From NCBI GenBank assembly GCA_031282285.1, contig JAITEA010000227.1:1-7395 (forward strand): 7,395 bases of DNA. Reading direction: 5' to 3'. The notes under the pieces were generated by a model that made no database searches, was not told the DNA's origin, and was given only the letters and a program-made list of their open reading frames with translations. Shown in pieces: positions 1 through 5,593 of the stretch. Each line of letters opens with the position of its first letter. Within the stretch, counting starts at the first letter, position 1. The DNA is from Helicobacteraceae bacterium (GTDB lineage Bacteria > Campylobacterota > Campylobacteria > Campylobacterales > SZUA-545). Made by a program: the position numbers and the translations under genes.

Positions 1-1241
1 TAGGATAGCTTTCGTTTTCGAGTATTGTCCAGACGGTTGTAAAATCCCAGCCTAAATCTGTTTCATAGGTTAGCCGCTTTTTGAGATCGGTTCCGCTCGC
101 GTTTGATCCGCTCTCGCCGTTGCTTCCCGCTGGCGTTATAGCCATATCGGTTAGCGCGATATTATTGAAAATAGTTGAGCTGTCATAAAACCCAACTATG
201 CGATTTACGCTGGCGATTCCAGTAATCGACGGATTGATTGCGGCGTTGTTTTGGATTGTAGAGCCGTTACCAACAGTTCCAGCGATACCGCCAACGCCAG
301 CTATTCCGCTAATATCGCCGGTTGCGTAGCTGTTCGATATAGAGCCGCCAGAAACATATCCGGCGATACCGCCTACAGAGGCGCCCGTTACGCTAATATC
401 GCCTACCGAATAACTGTTTGTTATAAAGACGCCATCAACATATCCCGCGATACCGCCGACAACGTCTGTTCCGATAATATCGCCGATAACAAAGCTGTTT
501 GCGATAGAGCCGTAATCAACAAACCCCGCGATACCGCCGACGCCGTATGATCCTCTAGCGCTTTTGCCGTTCGCTATTTCAACGCCTAGATTTCTGATCT
601 TAGCGCTGTTGATAGCGCCAAACAGACCGATATAATTAGTATCGGGTCTATTGATCCAAAGATTGGTAATCTTATGACCGCCTCCGTTAAAAATACCGGT
701 AAAGCGAGTAGAGTAGTTTCCAATCGGATTCCAGCCATAGGTTTGGTTAAACTCGTTCTCGTCCTCTCCCCCCTTTGCCCTTAACTCAATATTGTTAAGC
801 AGAATATAGTTTCCGCTTAGACCGTCTCTGATCGCGTTTAATTCTGTCTGATTGGTTATCTCGGTAACGCTTTGGATCGCGTAGAACCTAGTATTGCCCG
901 TTACGCCAAACGAGTTATTGTTGATATAATCGGTCGTTCCCCCCGCTTTGTATAAAGCGGTTGCGTTTAGATCGAGATCGTTTTTTAACCGCGTTATATC
1001 AATGATCTCGTTTGCGCTAACCGCGATCGAGGCGTTGAAATCTAAATTAGCGTCGTAGAAAGAGACGCTGTATGTATTTGTTGTAGGGGGGTTGTTGCCT
1101 GAACCTCCGCCGCTACTGCCGCAACCGATAAGCAGAAACGAAACAAACAGGATTGAGCGGAGCTTACCTAAAACAGAGAGAGAGACGATTTTTCGTCTTA
1201 AACGAAGCTGAACTTATTGACCTAACTTGATTAACCAGCAT
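1..1241 (-). CDS. GLUG-repeat lipoprotein, 3'-truncated by the window edge, start out of frame (probably phase-OFF)
   Basis: Seen: reading the minus strand, one frame is open from 1213 to the left edge. It carries the lipoprotein motif LLIGC (Cys codon 1123-1121), a Gly/Ser-rich linker and about 370 further residues. After a roughly 170-residue lead-in containing NYILLNNIEL come tandem repeats of the type VGGIAGYVxGGSIxNSYxxGDI, which are GLUG motifs. This frame has no ATG, GTG or TTG before the lipobox. The only convincing start, ATG 1241-1239 with AAGGAG seven bases upstream, is in another frame and stops after 25 codons (TAA 1166-1164). One extra CT in the 1175-1185 tract joins the two and gives a 40-residue type II signal peptide (basic region, then SILFVSFLLIG) with Cys at 41. 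Family knowledge: GLUG proteins are exported, often surface-exposed beta-solenoids. Inference: an outer-membrane lipoprotein switched by slippage. A sequencing indel or a decayed gene are the alternatives. Confidence 0.8.
125..541 (-). repeat. Tandem GLUG repeats (five copies, 27-29 residues each)
   Basis: Successive repeat units begin at 541, 460, 376, 295 and 208 on the minus strand, giving periods of 27, 28, 27 and 29 codons. The first four units share VGGIAG, and at DNA level an identical 11-base core (GCGATACCGCC on the plus strand) at 528-538, 447-457, 363-373 and 282-292. The fifth unit (VNRIVGFYDSSTIFNNIAL) is degenerate. A weaker related unit (IGLFGAINSAKIRNLG) precedes the array. 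The regular period fits one turn of a beta-solenoid per unit, and the near-identical DNA cores could allow unit gain or loss by recombination. Confidence 0.85.
1175..1185 (-). repeat. (CT)5 dinucleotide tract, candidate phase-variation switch
   Basis: The minus strand reads G-TCTCTCTCTCT-G, eleven bases of perfect CT repeat, 54 bases after the ATG of the lipoprotein gene and within its signal-peptide region. With five repeats the start frame ends at TAA 1166-1164. With four repeats it would end at TAG (1170-1168). With six repeats (or three, or nine) it runs into the lipoprotein frame. Helicobacter pylori outer-membrane genes such as oipA, sabA and hopZ use CT tracts in the same place in the same way (established knowledge). 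Confidence 0.75.
1183..1198. other. Perfect 6-bp inverted repeat abutting the CT tract
   Basis: AGACGA (1183-1188) and TCGTCT (1193-1198) are perfect inverted repeats around a TTTT loop. The left arm overlaps the last three bases of the CT tract. It lies inside the 5' coding region of the lipoprotein gene. A hairpin here could pause polymerase and favour slippage, or fold in the mRNA just downstream of the start. Either role is inference; the short stem could also be chance. Confidence 0.45.
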
Positions 1242-1248
1242 CTTGCCG

Positions 1249-1254
1249 CTCCTT
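1249..1254 (-). promoter_or_regulatory. Ribosome binding site AAGGAG of the lipoprotein gene
   Basis: A six-base match to the anti-Shine-Dalgarno complement lies seven bases before ATG 1241-1239. It is the reason for choosing that ATG even though it is out of frame with the body of the gene. No start codon exists in the body frame between the stop at 1216-1214 and the lipobox. Confidence 0.75.
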
Positions 1255-1273
1255 CAACGCGTAAATTGACGGC

Positions 1274-1282
1274 ATTGTACCA
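1274..1282 (-). promoter_or_regulatory. Candidate extended -10 promoter for the lipoprotein gene
   Basis: The minus strand reads TGGTACAAT: a TACAAT hexamer (5 of 6 matches to TATAAT) preceded by an extended -10 TGN. Transcription would start near 1267, about 25 bases before the ATG. No good -35 box is visible at the usual distance. This is not unusual for Campylobacterota sigma-70 promoters. Confidence 0.4.
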
Positions 1283-1330
1283 CAAAGCGCTACTTAAGCG
1301 TTTTCGCTGTTCCCGCATTTTTGCGGTAAA

Positions 1331-1336
1331 TATACT
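1331..1336 (+). promoter_or_regulatory. Candidate -10 box for ispDF
   Basis: TATACT sits in an A/T-rich patch (AAATATACTAAAC) about 27 bases before the ispDF ATG, giving a short leader starting near 1343. It is a 5 of 6 match to TATAAT, with no clear -35. It points away from the lipoprotein promoter, so the two genes appear to be divergently transcribed. Confidence 0.4.
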
Positions 1337-1350
1337 AAACTTTTGCGTAC

Positions 1351-1355
1351 AAAGG
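1351..1355 (+). promoter_or_regulatory. Ribosome binding site that decides the ispDF start
   Basis: AAAGG ends seven bases before ATG 1363. A TTG at 1357, two codons upstream in the same frame, is only one base away and therefore unlikely to be the start. Confidence 0.6.
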
Positions 1356-1362
1356 CTTGTTT

Positions 1363-2466
1363 ATGTCCGATACTACGATGATTTTGATGGCGGCGGGCGA
1401 ATCGACGCGCTTTAACAGCGCGGTCAAAAAGCAGTGGCTGCGCGTCGGCGAAAAGCCGCTGTGGGAGTTTGCCGCGGATCGTTTCGCCGCCGAGTTCGAG
1501 TTTGCCAAAGTCGTGATCGCCGCGGCGGGCGGCGAGGTAGATTTTATGCGTTCCTTGTGCGATTACGAAATAGTCGCCGGCGGAGCGACGCGCGAAGACA
1601 GCTTGCGAAACGCGCTTGGCGCCGTTGAAAGCGAGTGGGTTTTCGTCGCCGACGCGGCGCGGGCGCTGACGCCGATCGAGGTTGCGCGGCGCGTATTGGA
1701 TAGCAAAGGCGAAGCCGACTGTATCGCGCCGGCGATCAAGGTCGTCGATACGCTCGCGCTTAACGACGGTTGCGCCGCCAACCGCGATCGCATCGTCCGC
1801 GTTCAGACGCCGCAGCTTAGCCGCGTTAGCGTTTTGCGGCGCTCGCTGGCGCAAAAGAGCGGTTTTAGCGACGAAAGCACGCTGATCGCCGCTTGCGGCG
1901 GCGTTACGCGCTATGTCGAGGGTTCGGAACAAGCGGCGAAATTAACCTACGGCGGCGAGATCGCGCAGCTTGCGCCGCCAAGCCAAGAGCGGCTGATAGG
2001 GCACGGGCTGGATGTTCACGGCTTCGAGGAAGGCAAGCCGATGAAGCTGTGCGGCGTCGAGATTGACGCGCCATTTGGCTTGAAGGCGCACAGCGACGGC
2101 GACGCGGCGTTGCACGCGCTGATCGACGCGATCTTGGGCGCGTGCGGGCTGGGCGATATCGGCGGCTGGTTTCCCGATAGCGACAAGGCGTACAAAAACG
2201 CCGACAGCGCGGAGCTTTTGCGGCTGGTTTTAGCCAAAATCCGCCGTTTCGGATTTGCCGTCAAGGGCGCGGATATCACGATCGCGGCGCAAAAACCGCG
2301 TTTGGAAAACTACAAGATCGCGATGAAAAAGCGCGTGGCAAAACTGCTCGATCTGCGCTACGAACGCGTTAATATCAAAGCGACCACTACGGAAAAATTA
2401 GGCTTTATCGGACGAAGCGAAGGACTCGCCGCGTTTGCCGTCGCGCTTGTGGGATACAGCGCTTAA
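1363..2466 (+). CDS. ispDF: Bifunctional MEP-pathway enzyme IspDF
   Basis: A 367-residue cytoplasmic enzyme catalysing two non-consecutive steps of isoprenoid synthesis: MEP cytidylyltransferase (IspD) and 2-C-methyl-D-erythritol 2,4-cyclodiphosphate synthase (IspF). IspD half, about residues 1-205: the nucleotide-binding motif LMAAGESTRF with R16 and K23 aligning with catalytic R20 and K27 of E. coli IspD, then GGATREDSL, VADAARALTP and RVQTPQ. IspF half, from about 213: GLDVHGF and AHSDGDAALHAL supply the metal ligands D217, H219 and H251, followed by DIGGWFPDSD and the strong signature KATTTEKLGFIGRSEG. All key residues are present and the length matches Campylobacterota IspDF. The fusion is typical of this phylum and of some alphaproteobacteria. 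maf follows after 33 bases, so the two probably share a transcript. Long open frames on the other strand here are G+C-driven shadows. Confidence 0.96.
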   Translation: MSDTTMILMAAGESTRFNSAVKKQWLRVGEKPLWEFAADRFAAEFEFAKVVIAAAGGEVDFMRSLCDYEIVAGGATREDSLRNALGAVESEWVFVADAARALTPIEVARRVLDSKGEADCIAPAIKVVDTLALNDGCAANRDRIVRVQTPQLSRVSVLRRSLAQKSGFSDESTLIAACGGVTRYVEGSEQAAKLTYGGEIAQLAPPSQERLIGHGLDVHGFEEGKPMKLCGVEIDAPFGLKAHSDGDAALHALIDAILGACGLGDIGGWFPDSDKAYKNADSAELLRLVLAKIRRFGFAVKGADITIAAQKPRLENYKIAMKKRVAKLLDLRYERVNIKATTTEKLGFIGRSEGLAAFAVALVGYSA

Positions 2467-2499
2467 CGCTTTTGCTATTATGACGAGGCGATCGGCGCG

Positions 2500-3051
2500 A
2501 TGATTATTCTAGCCTCCAGCTCGCCTACCAGAGCCGCGCTGTTAAAGGGCGCGAATATCGCCTTCGAGGTTAAAGCCAGCGCGTTTGACGAGGAGAGTTT
2601 AGGCGATCTGCCGCCTTGCGAATTTGTTTATAGCGCCGCGATCGGCAAGATGCGAAGCGCGATAGAACTTTACGGCGAAAACGATCCGATTATCGCCGCA
2701 GATACGGCGGTCGTCGCCCGCGGGCGGACGCTTAGAAAACCGCGCGATCGCGAGGACGCCAAAGCTAAACTATCGCTGCAAAGCGGCGGCAAGGTTTCGA
2801 TTGTAACTTGCTCCGTTTTTCATTCGCGCCGCGCGGAGATGATCGATATTAGTCAAACGCGTTATATCTTTGCCCCGTTTGAGGCGTGCGATCTGGAGCG
2901 TTACCTAGATAGCGGCGATTGGCGCGGCAAGGCGGGCGGCGTTATGGTAGAAGGCTTCGCGAAACCGTATATCGTTTCGCAAATAGGCTACGAATCCACC
3001 GCGATGGGCTTAACGATCGAAGCGCTTTTGCCTTTCGTTTCTAGCCTTTAA
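2500..3051 (+). CDS. maf: Maf-family nucleotide pyrophosphatase
   Basis: A 183-residue cytoplasmic protein of the Maf family, which hydrolyses non-canonical or selected nucleoside triphosphates to monophosphate and pyrophosphate (house-cleaning; linked to septum formation in Bacillus). Visible family motifs in order: the N-terminal ILASSSPTR loop with R11, DEES near 30, K50 in the helix before the active site, ADTAV with the catalytic Asp at 68, KPRDREDAKAKLSLQSGG, then Y-LDSGDWRGKAGG-VEGFA and a GLTIEALLPF tail. The GDWRGKAGG/VEGF form resembles Campylobacter-type Maf rather than E. coli YceF or YhdE, so the exact nucleotide preference is uncertain. The ATG is chosen because the family sequence begins right there; the ribosome site is weak (GAGG, 11 bases away). 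Located 33 bases after ispDF on the same strand, likely co-transcribed. Confidence 0.93.
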   Translation: MIILASSSPTRAALLKGANIAFEVKASAFDEESLGDLPPCEFVYSAAIGKMRSAIELYGENDPIIAADTAVVARGRTLRKPRDREDAKAKLSLQSGGKVSIVTCSVFHSRRAEMIDISQTRYIFAPFEACDLERYLDSGDWRGKAGGVMVEGFAKPYIVSQIGYESTAMGLTIEALLPFVSSL

Positions 3052-3074
3052 TCCGCCGGTCAGAAATAGCTGGC

Positions 3075-3080
3075 TAGAAT
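3075..3080 (+). promoter_or_regulatory. Candidate -10 box for the unknown gene
   Basis: TAGAAT (5 of 6) followed by an A/T-rich stretch lies about 36 bases before ATG 3116, in the 64-base gap after maf. No clear -35. If real, the following gene has its own promoter rather than relying on readthrough from maf. Confidence 0.3.
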
Positions 3081-3115
3081 CCAAATTTTATTTCACTGAG
3101 CAAGGATCGGCAAAT

Positions 3116-3733
3116 ATGCAAAACGGGATAAAACTATTAAAAGATTTTGTCGAAGGCGCAATCGACGCGGCGTCGTTTGAAAAGAGCCTGTATGAAAATA
3201 GCGATCTGGAAGCGCTGTTATCTGGCGGCGATATAAGCTGGCGCGGGACATATCTGGAAAAAACTACGCCTTACCTCTATCTGCTGGAGCAAAACTACGG
3301 AACTATTACTGGCGTAATAAACGCGCTGGGCGCGGTCGCTCTTTTTTTGAAAAAGCGCGATATTCCATTTGAGGAAAAAGGGCAAAATTACGAGCGCCTT
3401 GAACAATACGAGTTAATACTAAGCGCGCAGCCGCAATATATAGACGCGGATATGGCGTTTATTGAAAAATATATTCTGCCCGAGATTGAAAGCGGAACAA
3501 AAAGCGAAATGAAACGGCGTATAAAAGAAAAGTTCAACGACCGTTTCAAGTATCAAGACAAGCCGCCTAAATGGATACAAAACCCGCAATGGCTTATCAA
3601 AAACGAAACTCCGCTATATTTTTTAGGACAGATCGAAATAAAACAGAGCAAGCTATTTCACGATAACGGCTATTTGTATATTTTTATCGACCAAAATACA
3701 AAAGCTATCGAAACAATCGTTCAGTTATACTAA
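3116..3733 (+). CDS. Protein of unknown function, 205 residues, possibly a stand-alone immunity-type protein
   Basis: Not firmly recognised. The start is supported by AAGGA nine bases before the ATG. The protein looks soluble, with no signal peptide or membrane segment. The N-terminal half (about 1-110) looks helical and includes GTYLEKTTPYLYLLEQNYG. A charged helix (about 125-150, ESGTKSEMKRRIKEKF) follows, then a conserved-looking C-terminal block PPKWIQNPQW...PLYFLGQIEI...FHDNGYLYIFIDQ...IETIVQLY that suggests a small beta-sheet domain. Base composition differs from its neighbours: 60-base stretches at 3421, 3541 and 3661 count to 43, 45 and 35% G+C, against 70% at 2101 in ispDF. This suggests recent acquisition. 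It ends 10 bases from the convergent sdhE. The PKWIQ-W-P block recalls DUF1963/YwqG-like and orphan immunity proteins, but this is from memory and weak; no toxin is visible beside it. Confidence 0.85.
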   Translation: MQNGIKLLKDFVEGAIDAASFEKSLYENSDLEALLSGGDISWRGTYLEKTTPYLYLLEQNYGTITGVINALGAVALFLKKRDIPFEEKGQNYERLEQYELILSAQPQYIDADMAFIEKYILPEIESGTKSEMKRRIKEKFNDRFKYQDKPPKWIQNPQWLIKNETPLYFLGQIEIKQSKLFHDNGYLYIFIDQNTKAIETIVQLY

Positions 3734-3743
3734 CCGATCGCGC

Positions 3744-4586
3744 TTAGAGGGCGACGATGTTTTTATGCAAGCCCAGCGTTTTTGCGTCGATACCAAGCGC
3801 TATGCCGATTAACTGCGTAAGGTGCAAAGCGGGGATATTCAGCGGTCGTTGCATAGCTCGTTCGGCGTTTGCCTGTTGCGCGTCAAAACTAAGCTGGCAG
3901 AGCGGGCAAGGCGTTACGATCAGCTCCGCGCCGCGATCGCAAGCCTCCGCCAAAATCCCGCCGCTGAGACGATAGGTCGTTTCGCTCGCCTGCATCTGCG
4001 TGTGAAAGCCGCAGCACTCGTTTTTCAGATCGTAATCAACCGCCGTGGCGCCAAGCGCGGCAATCAGATCGTCCAGCGCGCGCGGGCGGAACGGATCGTC
4101 GCCCTCCCCAAGCGCGGAGGGGCGGATATTGTGGCAGCCGTAAAACGGCGCGATCTTGACGCCTGTTAGCGGCTTTGCGATCGGCAGGTTGTCAAAGCCG
4201 TAATCCTCAAGCAAAACATAGAGCAGATGGCGCACTCGGGTCGTGCCGCCGTAGCGCAAACCGATCTCGGCGAGCTTTTCGTTTACCCTTTCGCGTAGCG
4301 CGCTATCGCCGTTTAGTTTCGCGGCGGCTTCGCCCAAAACCAGCCGGCAGGTGTTGCAGACGGTTATCAGATCAAGCCCTAGCTTTTCGGCGTAGGCTAG
4401 ATTGCGGGCGTTGAGCGTCAGCGATAAAAAGCTGTCGTAATCCTGCAGATGCGTCGCGCCGCAGCAGCTTGCCTCTTTTAGCTCGATCAGCTCTACGCCA
4501 AGTTTTTGCGCTACCGCCTCGAGCGAAACCTTTACCTCCGGCGTCGCGCCGTAGGGCGCGCAACCCATAAACAGAGCGTATCTCAT
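3744..4586 (-). CDS. sdhE: Class E succinate dehydrogenase/fumarate reductase subunit SdhE (CCG-domain, quinone-side subunit)
   Basis: A 280-residue protein with two complete CCG (cysteine-rich, HdrB-like) domains. First: C9, C41-C42, C77-x2-C80 (C-x31-CC-x34-CxxC). Second: C151, C191-C192, C227-x2-C230 (C-x39-CC-x34-CxxC). In class E enzymes (archaeal SdhE, Wolinella/Campylobacter MfrE) this subunit replaces the usual membrane anchors. It passes electrons between SdhB and the quinone; such domains can hold unusual iron-sulfur clusters. No transmembrane helix is apparent, so membrane attachment would be peripheral, as expected for the class. The ATG overlaps the sdhB stop by four bases (ATGA) and has AAGGAG five bases upstream inside sdhB, so translation is likely coupled. 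HdrB or a glycolate oxidase iron-sulfur subunit share the domain, but the sdhA-sdhB context decides. Confidence 0.93.
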   Translation of the reverse strand: MRYALFMGCAPYGATPEVKVSLEAVAQKLGVELIELKEASCCGATHLQDYDSFLSLTLNARNLAYAEKLGLDLITVCNTCRLVLGEAAAKLNGDSALRERVNEKLAEIGLRYGGTTRVRHLLYVLLEDYGFDNLPIAKPLTGVKIAPFYGCHNIRPSALGEGDDPFRPRALDDLIAALGATAVDYDLKNECCGFHTQMQASETTYRLSGGILAEACDRGAELIVTPCPLCQLSFDAQQANAERAMQRPLNIPALHLTQLIGIALGIDAKTLGLHKNIVAL

Positions 4587-5593
4587 AGGCGCTCCTTACG
4601 AGATGCGGATTTGATCAATTTGCGAACCTCGTCAAGCCTGTCGATCTTGCCCGCGCCGATAGGCAGCTTGCCGCGCCTAAGCATCGCAAAGGCTTCGCGC
4701 ATATGCCTAAGCGCGCCGAAAATCCCCAAGCTCTCGATCACGCTCGCCGCTTCGTCCAACCGCCCCGACTTAAAGGCGGAGTTTTTGAACGATTTGGCGT
4801 GGCGCGAGGCTACCGAATCGCTATTAACGCCGCGCTCAAAGCCCATTTCGCGTAGCCGCAGAATCTTGTCGATCGGGCTAACCTCTTTCGGACAGGCTTC
4901 GCGGCACTTGTAGCACTTGACGCAATCCCACGCGCCCGCTTTAACCCGATCGATAAAACGAAGGCGATCCGGCGCGTTTTGATCGCGGATATCGGCGACA
5001 AACCGATAGGCTTTCGCCAGCGCCGCGGGACCTAGAAAATCCCCGTTCGCGGCGACGACGGGACAGCCGTAAAAGCAGGCGCCGCACTCCACGCAAGCGT
5101 CCGCGCCGTCCAGCCGTTCGGTCGCGGCGGGCGCGATCAGATTCTCGCTCTTTGGCGCGTCGCCAACGCTCGCCTCGAGCCACGGTTTGACGGCGCGGTA
5201 ACTCTCCCAAAAGCGCGTTTTATCTACGATCAGGTCTTTAATCGCCAGCGACTTGTCCAGAGGGTCGATCCTCAGCGTGTCGCCGTAGCGATCGGCTAGT
5301 TCAAACAGATTGGCTTTGCACGCCAAAACCGCCTGATTTTCCACAAAAACGGCGCAGCTACCGCAGATGCCGTGCCGGCAGCTTCTGCGGTAAGCGAGGC
5401 TCGCGTCCGCGCCAGATTTAACGCTGTTTAGCGCGTCAAGCAGCGTCTGACTCCGCGATATTTTCAGCGTGAAATCTTGATATGACGGCAGCGCGTCAAA
5501 CTCGGCGTTGAAGCGAAATATCCGCAGGGTAATTTCGCGCTCGTTATCGATTGGCAAACGCTTAAGCGCTTTGACGATTATTCGATCGCTCAT
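4583..5593 (-). CDS. sdhB: Succinate dehydrogenase/fumarate reductase iron-sulfur subunit, class E type
   Basis: A 336-residue electron-transfer subunit between the SdhA flavin and SdhE. N-terminal plant-type ferredoxin domain with [2Fe-2S] ligands C72, C77, C80 and C92 (motif RRSCRHGICGSC). C-terminal bacterial ferredoxin-type domain: C167-x2-C170-x2-C173-x3-C177-P, then C224-x2-C227-x2-C230-x3-C234-P. The second motif has four cysteines, where canonical SdhB/FrdB lack one and bind [3Fe-4S]; two [4Fe-4S] clusters are therefore predicted, as described for class E enzymes. It is longer than typical SdhB (about 240) because of a C-terminal extension of about 90 residues, basic and apparently helical, ending KSASRKERL; this may contact SdhE or the membrane (inference). 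Its ATG directly abuts the sdhA stop (TAGATG) and its end overlaps sdhE. Confidence 0.95.
   Translation of the reverse strand: MSDRIIVKALKRLPIDNEREITLRIFRFNAEFDALPSYQDFTLKISRSQTLLDALNSVKSGADASLAYRRSCRHGICGSCAVFVENQAVLACKANLFELADRYGDTLRIDPLDKSLAIKDLIVDKTRFWESYRAVKPWLEASVGDAPKSENLIAPAATERLDGADACVECGACFYGCPVVAANGDFLGPAALAKAYRFVADIRDQNAPDRLRFIDRVKAGAWDCVKCYKCREACPKEVSPIDKILRLREMGFERGVNSDSVASRHAKSFKNSAFKSGRLDEAASVIESLGIFGALRHMREAFAMLRRGKLPIGAGKIDRLDEVRKLIKSASRKERL
4592..4597 (-). promoter_or_regulatory. Ribosome binding site of sdhE, inside sdhB
   Basis: AAGGAG on the minus strand, five bases before the sdhE ATG and within the last codons of sdhB. It supports the short four-base overlap start of sdhE and translational coupling. 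Confidence 0.65.

Noticed and set aside
282..538. Regularly spaced identical 11-base cores, CRISPR-like at first sight
   Set aside because: The repeats are only 11 bases, spacing is in multiples of three within a continuous coding frame, and the 'spacers' encode related peptide sequence.
251..550. 99-residue plus-strand open frame with repeating Asp-Thr-Ala units
   Set aside because: It is the antisense shadow of the GLUG repeats; the repetition mirrors the minus-strand solenoid units and has no ribosome site.
1357..1359. TTG as the ispDF start
   Set aside because: It is one base from the AAAGG ribosome site, whereas ATG 1363 has a normal seven-base spacing.
1294..1932. 212-residue minus-strand open frame opposite ispD
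   Set aside because: G+C-rich antisense frame with Arg/Ala-biased composition; the plus strand has intact IspD motifs.
3067..3076. Short inverted repeat TAGCTGGCTA after maf as a terminator
   Set aside because: Four-base arms with a two-base loop and no T-run directly after; too weak for an intrinsic terminator.
3734..3743. Bidirectional terminator between the convergent genes
   Set aside because: Only 10 bases (containing CGATCG) and no stem with a T tract on either side could be found.
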